Source: Ditylenchus dipsaci
Taxonomy: Eukaryota; Nematoda; Chromadorea; Rhabditida; Anguinidae
Direction: 5' to 3'
Assembly (NCBI GenBank): GCA_004194705.1
Contig: SADC01001246.1
Coordinates: 319,086-383,085, forward strand
DNA length: 64,000 nucleotides
The position numbers and the translations under genes were made by a program. Shown in pieces: positions 58,001-64,000 of the stretch (its first letter is position 1; every line of letters begins with the position of its first letter). The notes under the pieces were generated by a model. The model made no database searches. It saw nothing but the letters and a program-made list of their open reading frames with translations, and was not told the origin of the DNA.

Positions 58001-58689
58001 TTTTCTGATCATCAAATTTCGAAAGACCACAGCTAGGCCAAATAGTGACAAAAGTGGTCGAATTTGGTGTTGTCGTACTCAGCACATCGTAGGCTTTCAT
58101 TTGAGCCCGAACACTCAAATTTCAATTTTCTGCGGGGTCCCACCAAACTACAAAATTACAGAACTTCTCTTTTAAAGTCACTCACTTGACAAGGTCGGAA
58201 AACCTGTTGTGAACGGCCACCATTCCATTGTACTGCTTTTGGGCATGAAAAATATGCATTTTGAGGTGACGACCGAGCTCATCTTCAGAGCTGACAGCTA
58301 TTCCACAACCACGAATGATACACACCCATTCCATAGAGTTACCTAAACAAAAAAAAGAGTTGAGAGCAATCAACACATTTTAGTACCTCCAAAAACCATT
58401 GACAATTACCTCGTTGAAGAAGGGCATTAGCAAACCAAGTAAGGTGTTGACTCATGTGCTCTTCAAGAGCGTTAACGTCATAGCAGCTCTGGGAGCAGGT
58501 GTCCCACAAGCATCTGTATCGAATGTAGCTTGCCTCTTCCTCATTATCATTTTGCTCACTTTGCGTTTTTTCAACCCACATACCGTTTGGAATCGAAAGA
58601 TTTTGTTCATTTTGATTATAAGAACTGGATATTTCATGTTTGGAAGACCATTGAACTGTGCTGGTGCTTGGAGGACCAAGTGAATCCAT
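46077..58689 (-). CDS. hinfp: HINFP-like histone H4 transcription factor, C2H2 zinc-finger gene
   Basis: Homologue of HINFP (MIZF), which activates histone H4 genes at the G1/S transition (family knowledge). Exons, minus strand: 58689-58410 (CLWDTCSQSCYDVNALEEHM), 58342-58186 (C-x4-C finger ending HLKMHIFHAQKQYN, the HINFP finger-2 signature), 54110-53866 (LICEWDGCMQSF...HLNKH), 53812 to about 53640 (CPFCGVFFANNTKLLDHV, nearly identical to HINFP), 52438-52237 (two fingers plus the start of a third), 46509-46377, and 46333 to the end. The third finger is rebuilt perfectly across the 5.7 kb intron: CTQCDRG joins FFQRSDLNKHMAVH. The C-terminus has DGFSRF then, one base out of frame near 46183, YKKCSDGLYRLQTKRC, the HINFP tail. 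Without that indel the read frame stops at 46157. Some junction phases are one base off. The start ATG is the first in frame. Confidence 0.8.
46676..46746 (-). tRNA. tRNA-Gly (GCC)
   Basis: On the minus strand a 71-nt sequence folds as a glycine tRNA: acceptor GCACTGA/TCAGTGC plus discriminator A, D-arm TGGTTCAGTGGTAGAA, anticodon loop CTGCCAC with anticodon GCC, T-arm GAGTTCGATTCTTG. It is followed by TTTTTTTT, a pol III terminator. It lies on the same strand as the HINFP-like gene, inside its 5.7 kb intron. Confidence 0.95.
46880..47824 (+). pseudogene. tRNA-Gly pseudogene split by a transposon
   Basis: The 5' half (46880-46923) carries the D-arm remnant TCGTAGAATGATCGC and the anticodon arm TTGCCACGCGGGCG with GCC. 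The 3' half (about 47798-47824) carries the T-arm CCCGAGTTCGATTCTAGG and AGCGC. Between them lies the 46924-47789 element. The acceptor stem no longer pairs fully. It points away from the intact tRNA-Gly 133 bp to its left. Confidence 0.8.
46924..47789. mobile_element. Mutator-like non-autonomous element with TTCGTCCAAA arrays
   Basis: Inverted ends GGTGCCATGACATTTCGTCC / complement of GGACGAAATGCGATGGCAA. Flanks ACGCGGGCG and CCGCTGGCG match at 7 of 9 positions, consistent with a 9-bp duplication. Subterminal units of 16-18 bp, TTCGTCCAAAATTCAG and GGACGAATTGNCTTT, fill 46935-47100 and 47605-47780. No transposase. Confidence 0.78.
47960..48300. other. AT-rich spacer with AAATTGC/GCAAAT words
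   Basis: Repeated AATTGCAAATCGCA and TTGCGATT-type words in both orientations around 48045-48250 suggest another decayed word array. No coding sequence was identified. Confidence 0.4.
48412..49564. mobile_element. Element with poly-C CTACTGTNATATACCCC arrays, perfect 9-bp TSD
   Basis: GGCGCTACTGTGATATACC at the left and the complement GGTATATGACAGTAGCGT at the right, with CACACATTT exactly duplicated at 48403-48411 and 49565-49573, a Mutator-type 9-bp target. Each end has three units of CTACTGTNATATA followed by 9-13 C and AAAANCG. The interior was invaded by a foldback-family copy (about 48595-49395), which in turn carries the 48900-49055 CCGTATTT element. Confidence 0.85.
48900..49055. mobile_element. 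CCGTATTT element, word GGGTTCAT
   Basis: It is inserted at the TA of GTTGAACATAGTTTTGAATA, and the uninterrupted version is present at several other foldback copies. The left palindrome is ATGAACCCGGGTTCAT; the right end has GGGTTCATTATTAGAG and GGGTTCATTAATAGAG. At 156 bp this is the shortest copy. Confidence 0.9.
49648..51947. mobile_element. Long palindromic element with CGTTGTCGTTG and GCAGCAAAA words
   Basis: Ends GGCTTATTTATAAACGTTG / complement near 51935. Arms of about 570 bp contain ACGACAACGACG words, then a GCAGCAAAATTTTGCTGC block (49895-50010; 51630-51765), then a tRNA-like segment with B-box GGTTCAAATCCACCTGG (50185; complement 51440). The middle (50280-50790) has GGGTACC/CACCTGAGTACC words. 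No transposase is recognised. Confidence 0.65.
51948..52236. other. Spacer inside the HINFP-like intron
   Basis: AAACCNCCNNAAAC-type low-complexity sequence at 52040-52170. No other feature. Confidence 0.4.
52478..53660. repeat. Inverted repeat (~500-bp arms) between two HINFP exons
   Basis: The left arm from TTTAACACTGTCAAGGCC and the right arm ending GGCCTTGACAGTGTTGAA pair almost perfectly through GTGGTACATGAATTTGAGC and GCAAATGGCCATAAC to ACACAAAGAGAGA. The left arm alone is interrupted by a 111-bp hAT MITE (52834-52944). The right arm starts right at the presumed 3' edge of the exon ending EGEYYF, so the element may have been inserted at or near the splice donor. Confidence 0.75.
52834..52944. 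mobile_element. Short hAT MITE with GGCCGGCCC words
   Basis: CAGGGGTGGACACGGGCC ... GGCCCGTGTCCATGCCTG. Flanks GCCATAAC and GTCATAAC (7 of 8). The unoccupied site is visible in the opposite arm of the host palindrome (GCAAATGGCCATAACTTTG). It has the same type of ends as the 20100 element. Confidence 0.88.
54245..54494. mobile_element. CCGTATTT element, word GGTCTATA
   Basis: CCGTATTTTCTC / GAGAAAATATGG, TA-flanked. TATAGACACAGGTCTATA at the left; GGTCTGTAATTAGAG and GGTCTATAACTAGAG at the right. The interior GAGGTCGATCTATAAATTT shows the word intruding even further (other copies read GGGTCGATCTCG). Confidence 0.82.
54683..55519. mobile_element. hAT-like element with GTCCGGAC/GACGGG words, 8-bp TSD
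   Basis: CATAGTGGGGCGGCCGTCC ... GGATGGGCGCCCCACTACG. Flanks CTAAATAT and CTGAATAT (7 of 8). Subterminal words are GACGGGGACGGG and TCCGGACGG. A pogo-like MITE (54794-55218) and half of a TTAA-type element (about 55255-55430) are nested inside. Confidence 0.75.
54794..55218. mobile_element. Pogo-like foldback MITE, TA target
   Basis: CAGTCGACTCTCGATATAAG / complement ending AAGAGTCGACTG, TA on both sides. The arms pair over about 200 bp (TTGGGTCCGACGCTTTTTTT; CGCAAGGATTCTGATTTTGC). Confidence 0.85.
55831..56099. mobile_element. CCGTATTT-type element, word GGGGCCTT
   Basis: CCGTATACCTTCTAATAAGG / complement, TA-flanked. GGCCC...GGAGCCTTATTAGAAG at the left and GCCCCATGGGGCCTTATTAG at the right. 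The interior differs from the other copies. Confidence 0.78.
56100..56657. other. Intronic spacer
   Basis: AT-rich, no gene motif and no repeat recognised. It lies in the HINFP-like intron. Confidence 0.35.
56658..57905. mobile_element. hAT-like element with CGGGATCCCG arrays, perfect 8-bp TSD
   Basis: TAGAGATGATGACGGGACGG ... TTTCATCATCTCTA with GAAAGAAC at 56650-56657 and 57906-57913. The word CGGGATCCCGA and variants (CCCGATCCCG, GAAATCCCG) is repeated at both ends. The ~1 kb interior (56940-57680) has CGAT-rich, AATCGAT-type repetition but no transposase. Confidence 0.88.
57914..58185. other. Intronic spacer before HINFP-like exon 2 donor
   Basis: No recognisable feature beyond ordinary intron sequence. 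Confidence 0.35.
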
Positions 58690-58699
58690 GTTTGAAAAT

Positions 58700-59980
58700 G
58701 GGTTGTATTACAGCTGTATGTAATTACCTCTTCATTACAATTACTTGCTTCAAAAGAACATGGCAATTTTGAAAGGTAAATCGGTAAATCTTCTATTTAT
58801 TGAACACTACCTACTTTCTTCAATTGGAGTCCACTCCCCTATATTTTGACTAATATTTCAGACTTTAACCCATTTTTAATCCACAATTTTAAGATTTGTA
58901 GGGGATGGAAATATATAAGCCCGTAGGCTTTACCCATTTCTGCCGGAATTAATTTTCGAAAAAATTTAAATTTTTCTTAGATTTGAAATGGTCATTTCCA
59001 GGTGTAAAATGGTTGGTTTTATTATGAAAATGCGGTCAAAAATGAGTTAGGATGATAAAAATCTCGAGATCTTGACAATTTTTAGAAAGTTTGTTTTTTA
59101 GCACTCTGTCAACCAAAATTGCATTTTTCACCTACTTTTTATGAATAATATTTAACTAAGCTACCCCTCAAAATTTAGCTTATTGTCCGAGCTCTCTTTT
59201 GAGAAAATGTTTTCCTTGAGATTGTTAGAAAAAATAAGTAAAAACAGAATGCCAAGAAAACGAATTTGAATTTTTATGTTTTCTTAAATTTTTTACTATT
59301 TAGAAATTTAAAGAAAATGCTATATCTTGGTATTTTTTCATTATAAAATTTCCGAAAAATGAGTTCTGTAGCTCTTAGTCTTCTCTACAACATATTTTTG
59401 AAATTCTATAGCATTGATATACACAAAATGAAAATTTGAACTGAAATGCTTGTAAACCTGTCAAAATTTACCGATTTTTTCAGTCGAATTTTCACAATTA
59501 AAATAAAGCGATTTTGAAAAATCGAAAAGTATTTTTGATATTGAACTCAGGGCTTCCAAACAAGCATACATTTTGTTTATGTGGGCACTGTGATAAAGTT
59601 ACTAACTAGTCTCCGAAAAGTTGATCAAAAACACAAGGCCAAGAACACGACTTTGAAATAGGGGTGAGGGGGCTTTACATGGTAACGTAAAAATGTCGAA
59701 ATCTCATGTTTTCACTGATCAAACACTGTTTTTGACAACATTTTATTAATAAAACCGACCATTTTACCCCTATATACAACCTTGGCACAAAACGAAAAAA
59801 AATCAAAATTTTACGTATGATCTCATACGCTTTTTACTCTTTTTGGGGCAAATTTTTTTTGACTGATTTCATTATGTTTTCTCATCTTTTTTAGAAGTGA
59901 GTACACCATTATGTAGCCCTGCGCTTCTAGTTTCTAATGAGATATTAACGCATAGGCAGAAAAGGGTTTTTGATCATGCT
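58700..59980. other. Gene-free AT-rich region upstream of the HINFP-like gene
   Basis: Both strands were read for motifs and none was found. The first few hundred bases upstream of 58689 should contain the promoter, but no clear element can be named. Confidence 0.4.
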
Positions 59981-59985
59981 AATTT

Positions 59986-60056
59986 TTGATCATGCATAAA
60001 TTGGCCCAATTTGACTGGGCCCAATTTAAATTGGCCAAATTTGAAATGGCGCAATC
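59986..60056. repeat. Solo AATTGGCCCAATTTG array
   Basis: Four or five AATTGGCCCAATTTGA-type words; the same word as the 42541-42930 element, with only one end present. Confidence 0.55.
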
Positions 60057-60104
60057 TTTGGCGTGCCAAAACCACGGTGAAAATGTTAGACTTGTTAATT
60101 TTGT

Positions 60105-60510
60105 TTATTTATTTTATTCAAGCTACATTTTTAAAGGGACGGTGGAAGCTGTTAAGGAGATAGTCTCGACACGAAAAGATTTATCCAAGTTTTGTATTTT
60201 TAATGTGGCGTTTTGAGCCATATTTTGTAGACAGCTCAGTCTTGCAATGTCAGTCAAAGTTGTGCAGAATTAAAAGTTAGATTGGCATTCAACTTTTGTG
60301 TCGAGACTATCTCCTTAATAGCTTTCACCGTCTCTTTAAAAATGTAGCTTGAATAAAATAAAAAAACAAAATTCGAGATCGAGATGAGCATATTCACATT
60401 TAATCACTCGTAATCGACTCAAAAAGCCACATTAAAAAATACAAAACTTGGATAAATCCTTTCGTGTCGAGACTATCTCCTTAACAGCTTTCACCATCCT
60501 TTAAAAATGG
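60105..60510. mobile_element. TTAA-type palindromes with GTCGAGACTATCTCC arms
   Basis: TTAAAGGGACGGTGGAAGC (60131) pairs with GCTTTCACCGTCTCTTTAA (60338). The pairing extends outside into TTCAAGCTACATTT. A further inverted copy of the arm ends at about 60506. No coding sequence. Confidence 0.55.
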
Positions 60511-60615
60511 ACAATACTTTTTTCTCCGACTAAAACACTTTTTTTTCCGACTAAAATATTTTTTTTCCGACTAATTTTATTTCCGACTAAAACACTTTTT
60601 TCTCCGACTAATGCG
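60510..60615. repeat. Solo TTTTTTTCCGACTAAAAC array
   Basis: Five units of about 20 bp containing CCGACTAA in one orientation, directly before the TTCACAATG palindrome. Confidence 0.6.
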
Positions 60616-60830
60616 TTGTTCACAATGGTGGACTGCAGTCGCCACCCCGGACTGCAGTCCTCATTGTGAACACACAACAATCCACAGTCCTCACTGTGGA
60701 GTTTAATCCGGAGTGGCGACTGTGGATCGTTGTGTGTTCACAATGAAGACTGCAGTCCGGGTGGCGACTGTGGACTGTTTCAATTTGAGTGCGGACTGCA
60801 GTCGCCACTCTCACCTGAAGCTATTAATGC
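60616..60830. mobile_element. TTCACAATG palindromes with GGACTGCAGTCC words
   Basis: TTCACAATGGTGGACTGCAG ... CTGCAGTCCTCATTGTGAA forms a 52-bp hairpin, followed by GGAGTGGCGACTGTGGATCG and a second TTCACAATGAAGACTGCAG. The ends match the 23808 element, while the internal word (built on the palindrome CTGCAG) is completely different. Confidence 0.65.
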
Positions 60831-61079
60831 TATCATTTTTTTATTTTTTCATCAGTTCCTGCCTTGCTCTTATAACCAAAATGAAGCTAAGATCCAGAGC
60901 AACATTTTGGTACCAAAACATTAAGTATTGGATAATAATTTGCTATCCGAAATTGCAAAAAAGATTACAATCCTCACTCACAATCCACACTCACAATCCA
61001 CACTCAGGATTGTTAAGTGTGATATGTGTATGTGGAATTTTTTATCGATCATTATGTTCTATTGTGACGCTGGTTTCTG

Positions 61080-61670
61080 AAAAATGAGAAAAAAATGACT
61101 AGAATCTACATGTAGGTGAAGGTACTATGACAACTCGCCTATGCTAAATTCGTATACGGCCAATAAGTCCAGCTGGACAATATGCGTACAGCCTGAAAAC
61201 TTGGCAACAGAAAACTAATTTTTTACCTTTCCTCACGTACTCAGGGGATCATTTTAGGCAAATAAGAATTGACTTTGTGCTAATTCAGAATAATTCTTCA
61301 ATATTTGGGGTCGAACACCTTGGAGTGGGTCCCAACCTGAGGCATTGAGATTCTACTTGGTTATAATAGTATCTTAGTCTCAGCAAGCCGTTTTCAGCAC
61401 ATGATTTCGGGACGAATAGAACAGTTTATTCTGCACTGAGGGATCATTGAAGTTTTGTGGACGAATTTACCGCACGCTGTAGGTAGACACTAAAGGAACA
61501 TCTGTCCAAGTTTAGCTAAATCACTATGCATCTATAAACTCATGTAAACAGTCTATTACTCTTTCAATCGACAAAATGTTTTATTTTGGCAAAACAGTTG
61601 CAACAATTCAAGAGAAAACATATCTTTGACAGTCTCGAAACAATAACAACAATAAGACTAAGAGTTTAAG
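61080..61670. other. Spacer downstream of the Harbinger transposase
   Basis: No gene or repeat was identified. The end of the Harbinger element should lie here, but its terminal repeat cannot be recognised without the partner end outside the window. Confidence 0.4.
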
Positions 61671-61677
61671 AGAATAT

Positions 61678-63175
61678 TTAAATTCCGCGCCATCCAATTT
61701 GTTCTTCTTGCCATCCAACAGATCCAGGACCATTAAAGTACTCCACAAGTTTTTGTTGAATGTCCTTACCGTCTGGAGTCACATAATTGCTCTCTGGCAC
61801 AGCGCTTAAAAGTCCTTCAGTTTGTTCTCTCCATCTTCCATCGGCTTGATCACTTGTATCGGCGAGACCTGTGAGGTAAAACAGTTTAGAAAAAAGAAAA
61901 AAGAAAAAACAAACTTTGCGGTGAACGAACTGTTGCATGCTAACATTAAAATTGTGAAGAGCGAGGCAGGCTTTTACGATGTGATCAGTGTTGGAAATTC
62001 CTGTCTCTAAGGTCTTGAGCAATACTCGGTAAGAACAGGCTAGAATGCCGAAGAAGTTTTCGATTAGACGACGAGCACGAGAAATTCTATAGTTTGATTC
62101 TTAAATTATTGCTCAAAATATATGAATAAGACAACCTGTAATTGTATATTTGCTTATGGTGAGAAAGTCGCTGGCCTGGAAATGGCTTCATCATCCGCCG
62201 GCTGAGTGGAAAAGCACCATCACCGACAAAGAAAAATGGAAGAGAACTGCGATCGCCGAAAGGAAGTGGAGAATCTGCTGGCAGATGCAAGCTCCCGTTT
62301 TCAATCGCTTTCTTGAAATCACCCTGTCGAATATTCCTAGAAGAAAAATTGTTCAAATAGCTTAGAAAAAAACAATCATACCAGCATCCCTTGGTGCCCG
62401 TAATGACCGTAGCTAGCATAGATACACCGATAGTCGGCATCACAAACGGCGAGAAGTACTGTGCTGAACGTCCCTTTGTAGTTGTAGTATAAACTTCCAG
62501 AATGAGGAGGTCTTTTGATAAGGATATGTTTTCCATCGATGGCTCCTAAGTTAAGGTTGATTACTGCAATAAAAATTTATGAGAAATCTACCTAGAGTGT
62601 TGGACAGTCCATCGAGAGAATAACTTGTCTGCAATATCAATCCATTCTTCTTCGGTAGAAGGCACTTGGAGATAATCTTTTTTGAGAGCACTGAAGATTG
62701 CACGACATGTTGAAGATACTATTTCGGAAACCGTAGAAACGCCAAGACGGAACTGAAAAGAAAGAGAGCGGAAAGCTTCCCCAGTTGCCAAGAAGAGAAG
62801 CGCTAACATTAATCTTTCTTCTGGGTTGATTGGAGTCCGAATAGAACGCCGAGCTAACCTATGATTTATCAATTCATTGAAATAATACTGGTTAACAGAA
62901 TTATACCAGGGAGTGACAAGTCCTAGCAGTCTGTTGAACTCAGACAAATTCATTCTCATGTAACTGTGGAACTTTTCTGGGTGCTGCTTGAGCTCTGGAA
63001 GAAGAATGCAGTATGACCCACTGAGATGCCTTTTCGCCCAGATTGGATGCACCCAGCATCGACGACTTGTGCCCACGCGCTTTTGAATTATGTACCAGAG
63101 CGCTAGCCCAATTTTCGTCGCACGAGTGATTTTAGCCATAAGTCTGTAAAAAAACTTGAAGTTTTTCTTCGACAT
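61678..63175 (-). CDS. PIF/Harbinger transposase (DDE_Tnp_4 type)
   Basis: Minus-strand spliced gene. Exon 1 (63175 to about 62592) gives a helical N-terminal domain ([38 protein letters not shown], then [17 protein letters not shown]), the standard Harbinger pre-catalytic region. Exon 2 (about 62560-62382) has [19 protein letters not shown] with the first catalytic Asp and [14 protein letters not shown] with the second. Exon 3 (about 62338-62137) has [20 protein letters not shown]. Exon 4 (62086 to about 61911) has [20 protein letters not shown] with the catalytic Glu. The last exon ends at 61678. Introns are about 35-50 bp. Two junctions are one base out of phase, as in host genes here. Apart from that no stop interrupts it, so it may be a recently active copy. 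Confidence 0.88.
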
Positions 63176-63320
63176 TAAATTAAATCAAACAATTCAGGAG
63201 CCAGTAGCTACCTATCTTCTCAACTAAGCAATTGACAATGTATTTTTATAAGACCATAACCGATGTTCATCAAACAAAAACAATTAAGTGATCGATAAAT
63301 TTTAATGTTGAATTATCTGA

Positions 63321-64000
63321 CTAGAAAATAGTCTTCAGCCTCATCCAAGCATCTGCGAACGCTCTCTTGAATTCAAGAATCACTCCCTTATTTCCGTCTT
63401 TCTCCAATTGGTTCAGCATACTGTCCACGTCTTGAGCAAGAGTCGAAATTTCCGGCTTATCCATGATTTCCACCAGTTTCGCCTCCAACGGACTGATCTT
63501 TGGTTTCTTAGCTCGCACAGGAGTGTCGTTGCTGAGATCAATTTGGACTAAAAGCTCTGAAATATAGCACTTTGCACATGTAAAATTGTTACCTGTTTCA
63601 TCATCGTCAATCGGTATTTCGCATGCCTGTGTCCCGCTCTTGGTCGACAAACTTGAAGATTGCTCTGGACGCTCTCTGATAAAATTGTCCAAGAAGCTCA
63701 TCTCATCTGCATGTGCCCACTTCTTGACTTGTTCTGCTTGACTACCACTCGGTTTCTTCTTTTTTGTAGCCATATAGTAGGCACGCAAACCTTTCCAAAT
63801 TCCACTGGCTTCTTTCGCATCTAACACACAAAAAACTTGAAGTTTCAGACAAAAGTAATGAATTTTTTTACCAGATAATCCAAGGTTTTCAGCGATCGAA
63901 GCCCACACATTCGATTTCTTCACGTTATTCTTATAATCTTCGTGAGCGAGGTCATAAAGCCATACATTTTCTCGAACTTTCTGAATGATGGCAGAATTGC
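63321..64000 (-). CDS. MADF-domain partner protein of the Harbinger element (5' end beyond window)
   Basis: Exons, minus strand: 64000 (edge) to 63872, 63820-63593, 63556-63321. The window edge begins inside a MADF domain (VRENVWLYDLAHEDYKNN, then VKKSNVWASIAENLGLS), and the splice to DAKEASGIWKGLRAYYMATK completes it in phase. A second splice rebuilds DDDETELLVQIDLS. A Lys/Ser-rich linker and a helical C-terminus (FKRAFADAWMRLKTIF) follow. PIF/Harbinger transposons encode a MADF/Myb-like DNA-binding protein next to the transposase that is needed for nuclear import and end binding (family knowledge). The two genes here are in the same orientation, about 150 bp apart. Confidence 0.82.
   Translation of the reverse strand, partial: NSAIIQKVRENVWLYDLAHEDYKNNVKKSNVWASIAENLGLSGKKIHYFCLKLQVFCVLDAKEASGIWKGLRAYYMATKKKKPSGSQAEQVKKWAHADEMSFLDNFIRERPEQSSSLSTKSGTQACEIPIDDDETGNNFTCAKCYISELLVQIDLSNDTPVRAKKPKISPLEAKLVEIMDKPEISTLAQDVDSMLNQLEKDGNKGVILEFKRAFADAWMRLKTIF

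Noticed and set aside
58452..58772. Open frames opposite the first HINFP-like exon
   Set aside because: They are antisense shadows; the minus-strand frame has zinc-finger cysteines and histidines and consistent splicing.

Overview
The window is nuclear DNA from a metazoan, most likely a nematode. Supporting signs are very short introns with TTTCAG-type acceptors, animal-type genes, a pol III tRNA-Gly, and abundant palindromic MITE-like repeats of a type common in nematode genomes. The nematode call is an inference. No bacterial or organelle sequence is seen. Five host genes can be supported, and the other 80% or so is nested transposable elements.

Layout. 1-4.2 kb: simple repeats, then a 3 kb Mutator-like non-autonomous element (9-bp target duplication) with a foldback element nested inside. 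4.7-10.4 kb (+): WDR18/Ipi3-like WD-repeat gene, split by a 3.7 kb repeat-filled intron. 11.2-16 kb: a tRNA-like palindrome, a deleted mariner, a nearly complete Mutator-like element (FLYWCH finger plus MULE transposase, one stop) and a second mariner remnant. 16-22 kb: foldback, hAT-like and pogo-like elements. 22.1-34.1 kb: a direct tandem duplication of about 6.0 kb, each copy carrying a PP1-like phosphatase gene; copy 1 is cut off at the junction and copy 2 is complete. 35.3-35.7 kb (-): BORCS8-like gene. 37.5-42.0 kb (-): mitochondrial ribosomal protein mS27-like gene. 42.5-46 kb: hAT and foldback elements. 46.1-58.7 kb (-): HINFP-like zinc-finger gene whose fingers are separated by large repeat-filled introns; one intron holds a tRNA-Gly gene and a second tRNA-Gly copy split by a transposon. 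61.7-64 kb (-): PIF/Harbinger transposase and its MADF-domain partner, the latter running off the window.

The main observation concerns how the repeats are built. Several unrelated terminal-inverted-repeat families (TA-target CCGTATTT elements, hAT-like elements with 8-bp duplications, Mutator-like elements with 8-9-bp duplications, TTCACAATG elements) keep conserved outermost ends but carry a short subterminal word that is the same throughout one copy and different in the next. The word is very often self-complementary (GGGTACCC, GGGATCCC, TGATATCA, GGCCGGCC, TCGCGCGA, CTGCAG, GCGCGCCGGCGCGC). In the CCGTATTT family four word positions per element change together. This concerted rewriting is not explained by simple decay.

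In several conserved genes the reading frame breaks by exactly one base at an otherwise clear site, and the two 6 kb copies differ mostly in homopolymer length. This suggests uncorrected long-read indels, so isolated frameshifts should not be read as pseudogenes.
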